64,000 nt of DNA, taken from the NCBI GenBank assembly GCA_028687335.1, contig JAQUAI010000014.1, forward strand, positions 1 through 64,000, given 5' to 3'. This document shows positions 31,915 through 40,820 of the stretch, piece by piece; within the stretch, counting starts at the first letter, position 1, and every line of letters starts with the position of its first letter. The notes below the pieces were generated by a model. That model was not told the origin of the DNA, made no database searches, and saw nothing but the letters and a program-made list of their open reading frames with translations. The translations under genes were made by a program, and so were the position numbers. Origin of the DNA: Gallionella sp. (GTDB lineage Bacteria > Pseudomonadota > Gammaproteobacteria > Burkholderiales > Gallionellaceae).

Positions 31915-32721
31915 TCAGAACTTGATTGCGGAGAAAATTTTCTTAGCCAGCGAGCCAGTGGCTTGCAGCGGATTGGCACGGATAGCTTTTTCCTGTTCCG
32001 CCATCATCAGAAATAAACCGTCCATCGCTTTGCGTGTGATGTAGTCGTCCAGCTTGGCATCTTTTTCATCGACCAGACCGAGCTGCGCGCCTTTTCCGGC
32101 GAACTGGTCGTACTTCTCGGCCAGCTTTACCTTCTGCATCGACTTATTCACGATGGGTTTGAATTTGCCAGCCAGTGCCGCTTCGGTATTTTTGCGGAAG
32201 TATTGCGTGGCGGAATCATTGCCGCCGGTAAGAATGCCTTTCGCATCTTCCACCGTCATTTTCTTCACCGCGCCAACCAGCAGCGTCTTGGCTTCTGGCA
32301 CGGCGGCTTCGGCGGCGCGATTCATCGAAGTTTGCAACTCGTCGGCATAGCTACCCATACCAAATTTACGCAGCAGACCATCGGCTTTTTGCAGACTTTC
32401 CGGCAAAGGAATCTTTACTTTGTCGTTACCGAGAAATCCGTCTTTTTTGGCGAGGCTAGCAACCGCAGTTTCAGCACCTTGTGTTAGTGCTTGCTTCAAG
32501 CTACCAACCTGATCTTTGTTGCTAAAGCTGGCCAATGCTGATGCATTGGTCGCGGCGGGTGTAGATGCGGCAACTGGCGTGGCTGCGGCAGGCTGTGCTG
32601 CGGCTGGTGCAGCAGGCTGCGCCAGCGTACCGAGCTTGTCTTTCAGACTGCCCAGATCAAGCGCGTGTGCCGAGCTGCCGAGCAGCATGAGAGAAATCAA
32701 CGTCAGGTGTGGCAGCTTCAT
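31915..32721 (-). CDS. DUF4197 domain-containing exported protein
   Basis: 268-residue protein with a signal peptide (MKLPHLTLISLMLLGSSAHA), an Ala/Pro-rich linker (about 35-65) and a helical DUF4197 domain, including LRKFGMGSYADELQTSMNRAAEAAVPEAKTLLVGAVKKMTVEDAKGIL. The family is periplasmic and of unknown function. ATG 32721 was chosen since AAGGAG lies 6 bases upstream; an ATG at 32727 would sit directly on that site. The gene follows lpdA by 10 bases and may share its transcript. Confidence 0.85.
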   Translation of the reverse strand: MKLPHLTLISLMLLGSSAHALDLGSLKDKLGTLAQPAAPAAAQPAAATPVAASTPAATNASALASFSNKDQVGSLKQALTQGAETAVASLAKKDGFLGNDKVKIPLPESLQKADGLLRKFGMGSYADELQTSMNRAAEAAVPEAKTLLVGAVKKMTVEDAKGILTGGNDSATQYFRKNTEAALAGKFKPIVNKSMQKVKLAEKYDQFAGKGAQLGLVDEKDAKLDDYITRKAMDGLFLMMAEQEKAIRANPLQATGSLAKKIFSAIKF

Positions 32722-32731
32722 TTTCATCTCC

Positions 32732-34492
32732 TTATTTTCTACGGGGTGGTAACAGATCAGTGATCGTGCCTTCCGCCATCTCGGCGGCAAAATTGAAAGT
32801 TTCCGACAGTGTCGGGTGAGGATGGATGGTGAGGCCGATGTCTTCCATGTCTGCGCCCATCTCCAAAGCCAGCACCGCTTCGGCGATCAGTTCGCCTGCG
32901 TTCACGCCCACGATACCTGCGCCCAAGATGCGACGCGATTTTGGATCGAGCAACACTTTGGTCATGCCTTCTTCGCGTGCGATAGAGAGTGCGCGACCCG
33001 ATGCCGCCCAAGGGAATGCGCCCTTCTCGTATTCGATACCTTTGGCTTTCGCCTCAGTCTCGGTCAGGCCCATCCATGCCACTTCGGGGTCGGTGTACGC
33101 CACGGATGGGATGGTGAGTGGTTCGAAGAAGGCTTTATGTCCGGCGATGTTCTCTGCCGCCACTTTGCCTTCGTGTACCGCCTTGTGCGCCAACATCGGG
33201 TTGCCCACGATGTCGCCGATGGCGAAGATGTGATTTACATTTGTGCGCATCTGTTTATCGACAGGGATGAAGCCGCGCTCATTCACGATGAGTCCCGCCG
33301 CTTCTGCATTGATGAGGCGACCATTGGGGCTGCGACCGACCGCCATCAACACGCGGTCATACACTTGAGGTTCAGCTGGTGCTTGTTCACCTTCGAAGGT
33401 GACCTTCAAGCCTGCCTTGGTCGCTTCGATCTTCGTCACCTTGGTCTTCAACATGATGGCTTCATAACGTTTGCCGATACGAGTGTGCAGCGGCTTCACC
33501 ATGTCCTTGTCTGCGCCGGGCATCAGTTGATCCATCAACTCGACCACAGAAATTTTGCTGCCTAACGCGTCATACACCGTTGCCATCTCCAAGCCGATGA
33601 TGCCGCCACCGATGACCAACATACGTTTCGGAACATCCTTCAGAGCCAATGCGCCGGTGGAATCGATGATGCGCTCGTCGTCGTAAGGGAAGCCGGGGAT
33701 ACGTGCCACGCTAGAACCTGCGGCAACGATACAGTTGTCGAAGGTGACGACCTTCTTGCCTTCAGCCGTCTCAACTTCAAGACTGTTGGGCGAGGTGAAC
33801 TTCGCCACGCCACGTACCACTTGTACCTTGCGTTGCTTCGCCAAGCCCGCGAGACCGCCGGTGAGCTTGCTGATGACGCTTTCTTTCCAAGTGCGGATGG
33901 CATCGATGTCGATCTTAGGTTTCGCAAAAGTCACGCCGTGATGCGACACCTCTTCTGCCTCGCTGATGACCTTGGAGACATGCAACAAGGCTTTGGAGGG
34001 GATGCAACCCACGTTCAGACACACACCGCCGAGCGACGCGTGTTTTTCAATTAGCACGACTTGCTTGCCGAGGTCGGCAGCGCGGAAAGCGGCGGTGTAT
34101 CCGCCGGGGCCTGCGCCCAATACAACTACTTCAGCGTGGATGTCACCTTTGGCGACAGCGGCGGCTGGAGTAGGCGCGACTTGTGGTGCAGCTACAGGTG
34201 CGGGGGCTGCTTGTGGAGCAGGTGTGCTGGCAACGGGGGCAGCGACTTCGCCACTGGTTTCCAACATCAAAATCACCGAGCCTTCACCCACCTTATCGCC
34301 CAACTTTACTTTCAATTCCTTCACCACGCCTGCGGCGGGGGAGGGCACTTCCATCGTGGCTTTATCTGTCTCCAGCGAGATGAGCGCTTGCTCCTGCTCA
34401 ACGGAGTCGCCTACTTTGACGCTGATCTCAATGACAGCGACGCCTTTGAATCCGCCGATGTCCGGTACTTTGATTTCGATAGTTTGGCTCAT
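32732..34492 (-). CDS. lpdA: Dihydrolipoyl dehydrogenase with N-terminal lipoyl domain
   Basis: E3 component of 2-oxoacid dehydrogenase complexes; reoxidises dihydrolipoamide with NAD+. The 586-residue protein has a lipoyl domain (1-80; lipoylated Lys in [10 protein letters not shown]), an Ala/Pro linker (about 85-120) and the flavoprotein core: FAD motif [14 protein letters not shown], redox CLNVGC, NAD motif [10 protein letters not shown] and C-terminal catalytic HPHPTLSE. The fused lipoyl domain is common in betaproteobacteria. Genes for E1 and E2 are not in the window; proA lies upstream with a 16-base gap. Confidence 0.95.
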   Translation of the reverse strand: MSQTIEIKVPDIGGFKGVAVIEISVKVGDSVEQEQALISLETDKATMEVPSPAAGVVKELKVKLGDKVGEGSVILMLETSGEVAAPVASTPAPQAAPAPVAAPQVAPTPAAAVAKGDIHAEVVVLGAGPGGYTAAFRAADLGKQVVLIEKHASLGGVCLNVGCIPSKALLHVSKVISEAEEVSHHGVTFAKPKIDIDAIRTWKESVISKLTGGLAGLAKQRKVQVVRGVAKFTSPNSLEVETAEGKKVVTFDNCIVAAGSSVARIPGFPYDDERIIDSTGALALKDVPKRMLVIGGGIIGLEMATVYDALGSKISVVELMDQLMPGADKDMVKPLHTRIGKRYEAIMLKTKVTKIEATKAGLKVTFEGEQAPAEPQVYDRVLMAVGRSPNGRLINAEAAGLIVNERGFIPVDKQMRTNVNHIFAIGDIVGNPMLAHKAVHEGKVAAENIAGHKAFFEPLTIPSVAYTDPEVAWMGLTETEAKAKGIEYEKGAFPWAASGRALSIAREEGMTKVLLDPKSRRILGAGIVGVNAGELIAEAVLALEMGADMEDIGLTIHPHPTLSETFNFAAEMAEGTITDLLPPRRK

Positions 34493-34508
34493 GTTTTTCT
34501 CTTTCTTT

Positions 34509-35768
34509 TTAGACTCTGATTTGCCCGTTGCCGAGCACGATGAATTTTTGCGACGTCAATCCTTCCAGCCCGACAGGGCCGCGCGCGTGGATCTTGTCGG
34601 TGGAGATACCGATCTCCGCACCGAGACCGTACTCAAAGCCATCCGCGAAACGGGTGGAGGCGTTCACCATCACACTGGCGGAATCCACTTCACGCAGGAA
34701 GCGCATCGCCTTGGTGTAGTTCTCGGTGACGATGCTGTCCGTGTGTTGCGAGCTATAGGTGTTGATGTGGTTGATGGCCTCATCCAAATTTGCCACGACA
34801 CGTACGCTCAAGATAGGCGCGAGATATTCGGTGTGCCAATCTTCTTCCGTCGCTGCTTTCATCTCTGCCACCAATCTTTGCGCAGCGTCATCGCCGCGCA
34901 GCTCCACGCCTTTCTTGGTATAGATAGCGCACAGCTCAGGTAACACTTGGGAAGCCACATTGGCATTCACCAGTAGCGTCTCCATCGCGTTGCACACGCC
35001 GTAACGGTGTGTCTTCGCATTGTCGGCGATGCGGATAGCTTTCTTCAGATCGGCTTCGTCGTCGATGTACACGTGGCAGATGCCGTCCAGATGTTTGATG
35101 ACGGGTACTTTGGCTTCTTCCGAGATGCGCGCGATGAGGCTCTTGCCACCGCGTGGCACGATCACATCCACATACTCTTTCATGGTGATGAGTTCGCCCA
35201 CCGCCGCGCGGTCGGTGGTGTTCACCACTTGTATGGCTGTCTCAGGCAGTCCCGCTTCACGCAAGCCTTGATGCACGCAAGCCGCGATGGCTTGGTTGGA
35301 ATGCATGGCTTCGGAGCCGCCGCGCAGAATGGCAGCATTGCCTGATTTCAGGCACAGCCCAGCCGCATCCGCCGTCACGTTCGGGCGCGATTCATAGATG
35401 ATGCCGATGACACCGAGTGGCACACGCATCTTGCCGACTTGGATGCCGGAAGGGCGATAACTCATATCGCTGATGCCGCCGATGGGGTCGGCTAGTGAGG
35501 CGATTTGTTGCAAGCCCTCGGCCATGCCGCGTACGGTTTTTTCGGTCAGTGTCAGGCGGTCGATTGCGGCGGCATCCAAACCATTTACCTTGGCAGCGGC
35601 CACATCCTTTGCGTTTTCGGCAAGGAGCTTGTCAGTGTTTAGCAACAGTGCGGCGGCTATATTTTCCAGCGCATGATTTTTAGCGTTGGTACCGGCCTGC
35701 GCCATGATGCGCGATGCGGCGCGAGCCTGCTGCCCCACGCCTTTCATGTATTCCTTGATGTTGTCCAT
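34509..35768 (-). CDS. proA: Gamma-glutamyl phosphate reductase
   Basis: Reduces gamma-glutamyl phosphate to glutamate semialdehyde in proline synthesis. 419 residues, standard length. Family features include the active-site Cys in [12 protein letters not shown], and [35 protein letters not shown]. Directly upstream of lpdA, same strand; whether they form one transcript is uncertain. Two small hairpin repeats lie just upstream (35791-35833). Confidence 0.96.
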   Translation of the reverse strand: MDNIKEYMKGVGQQARAASRIMAQAGTNAKNHALENIAAALLLNTDKLLAENAKDVAAAKVNGLDAAAIDRLTLTEKTVRGMAEGLQQIASLADPIGGISDMSYRPSGIQVGKMRVPLGVIGIIYESRPNVTADAAGLCLKSGNAAILRGGSEAMHSNQAIAACVHQGLREAGLPETAIQVVNTTDRAAVGELITMKEYVDVIVPRGGKSLIARISEEAKVPVIKHLDGICHVYIDDEADLKKAIRIADNAKTHRYGVCNAMETLLVNANVASQVLPELCAIYTKKGVELRGDDAAQRLVAEMKAATEEDWHTEYLAPILSVRVVANLDEAINHINTYSSQHTDSIVTENYTKAMRFLREVDSASVMVNASTRFADGFEYGLGAEIGISTDKIHARGPVGLEGLTSQKFIVLGNGQIRV

Positions 35769-35790
35769 AGATATACGGTTTTCCTAGTGG

Positions 35791-35833
35791 GTCGGGCTTC
35801 AACCCGACGCGAGCTGTCGGGCATCAGCCCAAC
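35791..35833. repeat. Two tandem GTCGGGC hairpins
   Basis: GTCGGG-CTTCAA-CCCGAC (35791-35808) and the related GTCGGGCATCAGCCCAAC (35816-35833) form two short stem-loops in the divergent gap between proA and trpC. They look like a REP-type repeat. Confidence 0.65.
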
Positions 35834-35904
35834 CTACGAAGTCGGCGCGCATTTTAGCATCCCGCTTGCGCTAGAATGCTCGCCTCATTTGTAAAGAACG
35901 AAGC

Positions 35905-36693
35905 ATGTCCGACATCCTGAAAAAAATCCTCGCGGTAAAAGCGCATGAAGTCGCTGCCGCCTTGTCCGCCAAATCCTTGCCGGTGATGCGAGCCGAAGCT
36001 GCGCAAGCCGCACCCGCACGCGATTTTGTTGCCGCTATCCGCAATAAAATCGGGGCGGGGAAAGCCGCTGTGATCGCCGAAATCAAAAAAGCTAGCCCCA
36101 GCAAGGGCGTAATCCGGGAGGATTTCAAGCCGGCCGAGATTGCGCAAAGCTATGCGCAACACGGCGCGGCCTGCCTATCGGTGTTGACCGATGAGCAGTT
36201 TTTTCAGGGCAGTGCCGATTATCTCAAGCAAGCTCGTGCTGCCTGCGAACTGCCAGTGCTGCGTAAAGACTTCATGGTGGATGAGTACCAAATCTATCAG
36301 GCGCGCGCGATGGGGGCGGATGCCATTCTGCTGATCGCCTCCGCATTAACGCTTGGCCAGATGAAAGCTTTCGAGGCATTGGCGCACCAACTTGGCATGG
36401 CGGTGTTGGTCGAGGTGCATGACGCGGCGGAATTAGAGATTGCTCTACACCTTAAAACTCCGCTGATCGGCATCAATAATCGCAATCTGCGCACCTTTGA
36501 AGTCACGTTGCAAACCACGCTGGACTTGCTGGCGCGCATTCCGCAGGATCGTATTGTCGTTACCGAGAGCGGTATTTTCAGCGCCGAAGATGTGCGCTTG
36601 ATGCGCGATCATGCGGTGAACACATTTCTGGTCGGCGAAGCGTTTATGCGCGCACCGGAGCCGGGTGTAGAGTTAGCTAAAGTATTTGCCTGA
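35905..36693 (+). CDS. trpC: Indole-3-glycerol phosphate synthase
   Basis: Closes the indole ring in tryptophan synthesis. 262 residues of TIM-barrel fold. Conserved elements: [16 protein letters not shown] (catalytic Lys), [40 protein letters not shown] and [12 protein letters not shown], then [16 protein letters not shown] typical single-function TrpC, not fused to TrpF. No other trp genes are next to it; in betaproteobacteria it normally follows trpG and trpD, so this copy is displaced. Confidence 0.96.
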   Translation: MSDILKKILAVKAHEVAAALSAKSLPVMRAEAAQAAPARDFVAAIRNKIGAGKAAVIAEIKKASPSKGVIREDFKPAEIAQSYAQHGAACLSVLTDEQFFQGSADYLKQARAACELPVLRKDFMVDEYQIYQARAMGADAILLIASALTLGQMKAFEALAHQLGMAVLVEVHDAAELEIALHLKTPLIGINNRNLRTFEVTLQTTLDLLARIPQDRIVVTESGIFSAEDVRLMRDHAVNTFLVGEAFMRAPEPGVELAKVFA

Positions 36694-36716
36694 TCTCAAT
36701 TTTTAAGGAGGGTGTC

Positions 36717-37343
36717 ATGCTGAATCTGGATCGTCTTATCGTCGAATTCGACAAAGGTTTGCGCACACTTTTCAGCGAGGCGCACAGCGTACGTCCACAC
36801 CCCGATGCCGATCTGCCGGACACCTGTTTGAGCGACGCAGAAAAAAAACACGCGGTCGGGCTGATGCGCATCAACCACAGCGGCGAAGTTTGCGCACAGG
36901 CACTTTATCAAGGGCAGGCGCTGACGGCGCGGGATCCGGCAGTGCAGGCAAAATTACTGCATGCCGCGCAGGAAGAAACCGAACATCTGGCGTGGACATC
37001 TCGCCGCGTACACGAACTGGGCGGCCACCTCAGCGTGCTCAATCCGCTTTGGTACACTGGCTCGCTCACGCTGGGCGCATTCGCCGGATTGTTGGGCGAT
37101 AAATGGAATCTGGGTTTCCTGTCCGAAACAGAACACCAAGTCGGCGGCCACCTGCAAAGTCACCTGCAAAAACTTCCCGAGCAAGATGCCAAAAGCCGCG
37201 CCGTGGTTCAGCAAATGTATACGGATGAAATCGGCCATTCCGAAATGGCCAAAGAAATGGGTGGAGCCGAGCTACCTACACCAGTCAAAGCCGTGATGCA
37301 GGCAACCTCAAAAGTCCTGACACAGGCTGCGTATCGCATTTAA
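36717..37343 (+). CDS. coq7: Ubiquinone biosynthesis hydroxylase Coq7
   Basis: Di-iron hydroxylase of the penultimate hydroxylation in ubiquinone synthesis. 208 residues. The iron ligands lie in INHSGEVCAQALYQGQ, EETEHLAW and DEIGHSEMAKEMGG, all intact. AAGGAGG precedes the ATG. The presence of Coq7 rather than UbiF is typical of betaproteobacteria. Its stop codon TAA coincides with the edge of the foldback element that follows. Confidence 0.95.
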   Translation: MLNLDRLIVEFDKGLRTLFSEAHSVRPHPDADLPDTCLSDAEKKHAVGLMRINHSGEVCAQALYQGQALTARDPAVQAKLLHAAQEETEHLAWTSRRVHELGGHLSVLNPLWYTGSLTLGAFAGLLGDKWNLGFLSETEHQVGGHLQSHLQKLPEQDAKSRAVVQQMYTDEIGHSEMAKEMGGAELPTPVKAVMQATSKVLTQAAYRI

Positions 37344-37472
37344 CCCAAATAATCCATTAGGCTCAAAACCCCCTCAAACTCCCCCTTGTCAGGGGGAGAG
37401 CAGGCTCGGCTCCTCCCCTGATAAGGGGAGGTTGGGAGGGGGTAGGTTCTAATGGACTATCTGGGTTTAACG
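37341..37472. mobile_element. Foldback MITE-like element, about 130 bp
   Basis: The left end (from TAACCCAAATAATCCATTAG) and right end (inverse of CTAATGGACTATCTGGGTTTAA) are near-perfect inverted repeats of about 22 bases. The interior is also palindromic: ACCCCCTC and two CCCCT(T/G)-(A/G)TCAGGGG hairpins. The whole unit can fold on itself. A partial relative lies at 44234-44290. No coding capacity. Confidence 0.75.
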
Positions 37473-37503
37473 GCAGAGGTCGAGACAAGCTCGGCCTACC
37501 TGC

Positions 37504-37920
37504 TTACTCCTGCACCACCTCAAAATCATGCGTCATCGCAGCAGTTGCGCCGAGCATGATGGAAGCCGAGCAATATTTCTCTGCGGATAACTTGACAGCT
37601 TTTTCAACCACCTCAGGTTTGATGTCTTTGCCGGTCACAACGAAATGCATGTGAATCTTGGTAAAGACCTTGGGGTCGGTATCGGCGCGTTCGGCGGAAA
37701 TATCCACATAGCAATCCGAAACAGCCTGCCGACTTTTCTTCAGAATCATGATGACATCAATGCTGGAGCAGCCGCCCGCGCCGAGCAACATCATTTCCAT
37801 CGGGCGTGCGCCCAGATTACGCCCCCCCACTTCCGGCGAGCCATCCATCACAACGCCGTGCCCGCTTTCGGTTTCCCCTAGGAAGGTGATGCCTTCTACC
37901 CATTTCACGCGTGCTTTCAT
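37504..37920 (-). CDS. OsmC-family protein
   Basis: 138-residue OsmC/Ohr-fold protein. The two redox Cys expected for thiol peroxidases lie in LLGAGGCSSIDVIMIL and EKYCSASIML. The sequence is closest in style to the YhfA-like branch of OsmC proteins (start MKARVKWVEG), where peroxidase activity is less certain than in Ohr. It would detoxify organic hydroperoxides in the cytoplasm. Single gene; ElyC-like gene begins 11 bases upstream on the same strand. Confidence 0.9.
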   Translation of the reverse strand: MKARVKWVEGITFLGETESGHGVVMDGSPEVGGRNLGARPMEMMLLGAGGCSSIDVIMILKKSRQAVSDCYVDISAERADTDPKVFTKIHMHFVVTGKDIKPEVVEKAVKLSAEKYCSASIMLGATAAMTHDFEVVQE

Positions 37921-37930
37921 GTTGGTTTCC

Positions 37931-38707
37931 TTAATTATTCGATGATGACAAGAGTGCGGACTTTACCCGATACCAGCCTATCCCGATCAACTCGTGCGCA
38001 AAAATCTTGCTATCGAGCAGCGATTCCGCGCGCGGCAAAAAGGTCAGCACATCCATTCGGTAGCGGGTGGTAAAAGCGGTTGGCGCTTCCACCACCTCAA
38101 AGCCTGCGCGCCGAAAAGTCTCGGCGGAACGCGCCATATGCCAAGCCGTGGTTACCAAATAAATTTTGCGTACGCCATCAGCTTGCAGCGTGGCGAAAGA
38201 GTAACGCGCATTCTCAAAAGTATTGTCCGAGCCATCCTCGATCCAGCGCACCGGCACATGAAACTCCTGCTCCAGCACAGACTTCATTTGCTGCGCTTCG
38301 GACAAGGTATTACCCAGCGGCCTGCCGCCAGTCACCAAAACCGGCTTGCCCGTGGCGCGCTGCAACTGCGCACCGTAGCGCAAACGCACCAAAGTTTGAC
38401 TGGTGATCGTATCTTGCCCGCCGTATTCGGGTGCGCCGAAATACGTTCCGCCGCCGAGAATGACAATCGCATCCGCCTGCGGCAAGGGAGCCTTCAATGC
38501 GAGTGTCTGCGCATCCAATTGTTGCAGCGCGAGCTCCGCCACATAAGGCGTGGATAACAGCCACAGCAACAGTGTCGATACCGCCACGACATACGTCCCC
38601 GCTTTGCGTTTGCGAAAGACCAAAAATAGTCCGAATGCGAGCAGCAAAAACACGCTCAATGGCGGCAACAACAGCGTTGCGATGAAATTGGTGATAGTCC
38701 AGGACAT
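37931..38707 (-). CDS. ElyC/YdcF-like DUF218 membrane protein
   Basis: 258-residue protein with two N-terminal membrane helices (about 8-30 and 38-55) and a DUF218 domain facing the periplasm (ADAIVILGGGTYF, KPVLVTGGRPLGNTLSEAQQMKSVL, SDNTFENARYS, VTTAWHMARSAETFRRAGFEV). The two helices plus DUF218 layout matches ElyC/YdcF relatives that affect peptidoglycan and envelope polymer synthesis. Catalytic role unproven for the family. Confidence 0.88.
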   Translation of the reverse strand: MSWTITNFIATLLLPPLSVFLLLAFGLFLVFRKRKAGTYVVAVSTLLLWLLSTPYVAELALQQLDAQTLALKAPLPQADAIVILGGGTYFGAPEYGGQDTITSQTLVRLRYGAQLQRATGKPVLVTGGRPLGNTLSEAQQMKSVLEQEFHVPVRWIEDGSDNTFENARYSFATLQADGVRKIYLVTTAWHMARSAETFRRAGFEVVEAPTAFTTRYRMDVLTFLPRAESLLDSKIFAHELIGIGWYRVKSALLSSSNN

Positions 38708-38848
38708 AGTGCGATTATTGAACAGGGGGCTTAATCTTAGCCGCTTTCACGCCATGATCGGAATGTGAAAGCTCAGGAACCTTTGGTGGGTTGCTTATTG
38801 TTCGAGAGTGAGAGGGTAAATTTAATCCGTTGACCTATGTTGTGTCGG

Positions 38849-38870
38849 TGTATAGACTTTAGTTTATACA
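38849..38870 (+). promoter_or_regulatory. Palindrome in the mazEF promoter
   Basis: TGTATA (38849-38854) and TATACA (38865-38870) form an inverted repeat with 10 bases between, just downstream of a TTGACC -35-like box (38830-38835) and 18 bases before the antitoxin start codon. It is a good candidate for the MazE operator. Confidence 0.5.
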
Positions 38871-38888
38871 ATTTGTTGGGGGTGAGTT

Positions 38889-39143
38889 ATGTCCGAGGCC
38901 GTGTTAGATATTAAACAATGGGGCAACAACTTGGGTGTTCGTTTGCCGGCAGCGGTGGCTCGCGAAGCAAATTTGCATGTGCATCAGCGTGTGCGAATTA
39001 CGGTTGAAAGCGGTCAGGTGGTGATTAAGCCTTTTGAAGATACCTGCCTGACGTTGGAGCAGCGCGTTGCTGCTTACGATGTAAAGCGGCACGGCGGAGA
39101 ACAAATGACTACCACCGAGGCTGTTGGAGCTGAAAAGTGGTAG
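38889..39143 (+). CDS. mazE: MazE-like antitoxin, AbrB fold
   Basis: 84-residue antitoxin. The N-terminal SpoVT-AbrB motif (LDIKQWGNNLGVRLPAAVAREANLHVHQRVRITVESGQVVIKP) binds DNA as a dimer; the acidic/polar tail (from about residue 55) should occupy the MazF groove. GGGGGTGAG precedes ATG 38889. It overlaps the toxin gene by 7 bases. Confidence 0.9.
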   Translation: MSEAVLDIKQWGNNLGVRLPAAVAREANLHVHQRVRITVESGQVVIKPFEDTCLTLEQRVAAYDVKRHGGEQMTTTEAVGAEKW

Positions 39144-39529
39144 CTGCACAAAAGCCAGTAGCCAAAAAACGCTGGGTGCCGGATCGGCAGGATGTTATTT
39201 GGATTGATTGCAATCCGCAGGCAGGGCAAGAGATGCGTGACGTACATCCTTTTTTGGTGCTTTCGCCCAAAAGCTTTAATGAGAAAACTTCGTTGGTTAT
39301 TGGTCTGCCCATGACGACTGCCGAGTACAACTCAGACAATCCTTTTGCGGTGGCGGTTGGCGTGGCAACGGGGAAGAAGGTCGGGCAGACCAGTTATGTG
39401 TTGTGTCATCAACCCAAATCGTTTGATTGGCGTTTGCGTAAAGCTAAAGCGCATTCGATGAAAACGATACCAGACGCCTTGTTTGCACAAGTCTGTGCGC
39501 GCCTTAATCAAATCATTCAACTTGCGTAA
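39137..39529 (+). CDS. mazF: MazF-like mRNA interferase toxin
   Basis: 130-residue PemK/MazF endoribonuclease. Motifs: PDRQDVIWIDCNPQAGQEMRDVHPFLVLSP (start of the barrel with the base-binding loop), VIGLPMTTAEYN, VLCHQPKSFDWRLRKAK and the C-terminal helix. It should cut mRNA at short sequence motifs. The GTG start at 39137 lies inside the antitoxin 3' end, so translation is coupled. The extra N-terminal 12 residues are basic. Confidence 0.92.
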   Translation: MVAAQKPVAKKRWVPDRQDVIWIDCNPQAGQEMRDVHPFLVLSPKSFNEKTSLVIGLPMTTAEYNSDNPFAVAVGVATGKKVGQTSYVLCHQPKSFDWRLRKAKAHSMKTIPDALFAQVCARLNQIIQLA

Positions 39530-39550
39530 GGAAACGCTGGTTTATTCGGT

Positions 39551-39619
39551 TTCATCGTTCCCGCGCAGCGGGGTAAGCAGGCAAGCCGCGTAGCGGATGC
39601 TCGCAAAGCGGGAACCCAG
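39551..39619. repeat. REP-like GC hairpin
   Basis: CGTTCCCGCGCAGCGG near 39557 and GCAAAGCGGGAACCCAG near 39604 face each other, related to the CATTCCCGCG repeat between glyQ and glyS. It lies between mazF and glyQ and overlaps no gene. Confidence 0.5.
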
Positions 39620-39694
39620 TGCTTCCTTAAGGGTGACGATTCGCCCCGAAAACCCGTAAAATGCGCGCCTTCGCATACTTTGCCGACCATTTTC

Positions 39695-40672
39695 ATGAGC
39701 ACTTTTGATTCCGATGAATCCAAGCCAAAACTAAGTTTTCAACAAATCATCCTGACGCTGCAAAATTATTGGGATAAGCAGGGCTGTGCTTTGCTGCAAC
39801 CTTATGACATGGAGGTGGGTGCGGGCACTTCGCACACCGCTACGTTTTTGCGCGCGCTGGGCCCTGAGCCTTGGAAAGCCGCTTACGTGCAGCCTTCGCG
39901 TCGTCCCAAGGATGGTCGCTACGGCGAAAACCCGAATCGCTTGCAGCACTACTACCAATTCCAAGTGGTGTTGAAGCCCGCACCGGCAAACATTCTTGAG
40001 CTGTATTTGGGTTCTCTGGAAGCACTGGGTTTTGATCTCAAGCAAAACGACATTCGCTTTGTCGAAGATGACTGGGAAAACCCGACGCTGGGCGCGTGGG
40101 GCTTGGGTTGGGAGGTGTGGTTGAACGGTATGGAAGTGACGCAGTTCACCTATTTTCAGCAGGTTGGCGGTATCGACTGCAAGCCGATTACCGGCGAAAT
40201 CACTTACGGCTTAGAGCGTTTGGCGATGTATCTGCAAGGCGTGGAAAACGTGTTCGATCTGACTTGGACCGAAGGCGTGACTTACCGCGACGTGTACCAC
40301 CAGAACGAGGTTGAGCAATCCACTTACAACTTTGAACACAGCGATGTGGATTTCCTGTTGGGCGCATTTGGCAGCTACGAAAAGCAAGCCAAAAACTTGA
40401 TGGAACAACAACTGGCCTTACCCGCTTACGAGCAAGTATTGAAAGCGGCGCACAGCTTTAACCTGCTCGATGCACGCGGCGCGATTTCGGTGACCGAGCG
40501 CGCGGCGTACATTGGCCGCATTCGCAATCTGGCGCGCAGTGTGGCGCAAAGTTATTACGACAGCCGCGCCCGACTCGGTTTCCCGATGGCACCTAAAGCG
40601 TGGGCGGATGAAGTCATGGCACAAATTGAAAAGAAGCCAGCCCTGAGTAAAACCGAAGGAGTGGCAGCATGA
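39695..40672 (+). CDS. glyQ: Glycyl-tRNA synthetase alpha subunit
   Basis: Catalytic class II subunit of the bacterial alpha2-beta2 GlyRS. 325 residues. Conserved start [48 protein letters not shown], then [26 protein letters not shown] and [15 protein letters not shown]. The last 13 residues ([13 protein letters not shown]) are low-complexity and unlike core GlyQ, probably derived from repeat sequence at the 3' end. ATG 39695 fits the family better than an upstream ATG at 39680. Partner gene glyS follows after a repeat-filled gap. Confidence 0.95.
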   Translation: MSTFDSDESKPKLSFQQIILTLQNYWDKQGCALLQPYDMEVGAGTSHTATFLRALGPEPWKAAYVQPSRRPKDGRYGENPNRLQHYYQFQVVLKPAPANILELYLGSLEALGFDLKQNDIRFVEDDWENPTLGAWGLGWEVWLNGMEVTQFTYFQQVGGIDCKPITGEITYGLERLAMYLQGVENVFDLTWTEGVTYRDVYHQNEVEQSTYNFEHSDVDFLLGAFGSYEKQAKNLMEQQLALPAYEQVLKAAHSFNLLDARGAISVTERAAYIGRIRNLARSVAQSYYDSRARLGFPMAPKAWADEVMAQIEKKPALSKTEGVAA

Positions 40673-40678
40673 GTTCCT

Positions 40679-40815
40679 ATACCGTCATTCCCGCGAAAGC
40701 GGGAACCCAGCAAGAAGCAAGACTCTGCGAAGCAGACCAAACCAAAATGTTGTCCCGCTGCACGGGAAATTATTCAATTAACTGGATTCCCGCTTTCGCG
40801 GGAATGACGGGGCTT
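40679..40815. repeat. REP doublet (REPIN-like) between glyQ and glyS
   Basis: ACCGTCATTCCCGCGAAAGC (40680-40699) and its inverse GCTTTCGCGGGAATGACGG (40793-40811) bound about 130 bases. Each end also has its own small hairpin (CCCGC-GAAA-GCGGG). A third, weaker CCCGC piece lies inside. The inverted pair can fold the whole interval into one long hairpin. Confidence 0.75.
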
Positions 40816-40820
40816 TAAGT

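Noticed and set aside
32816-33565. 249-codon plus-strand frame opposite lpdA
   Set aside because: His/Arg-rich mirror of the lpdA coding strand; lpdA motifs are intact on the minus strand.
34492-35768. Complete pyruvate dehydrogenase operon around lpdA
   Set aside because: Neighbouring genes are proA and a DUF4197 gene; no E1 or E2 gene is present in the window, so only E3 is annotated.
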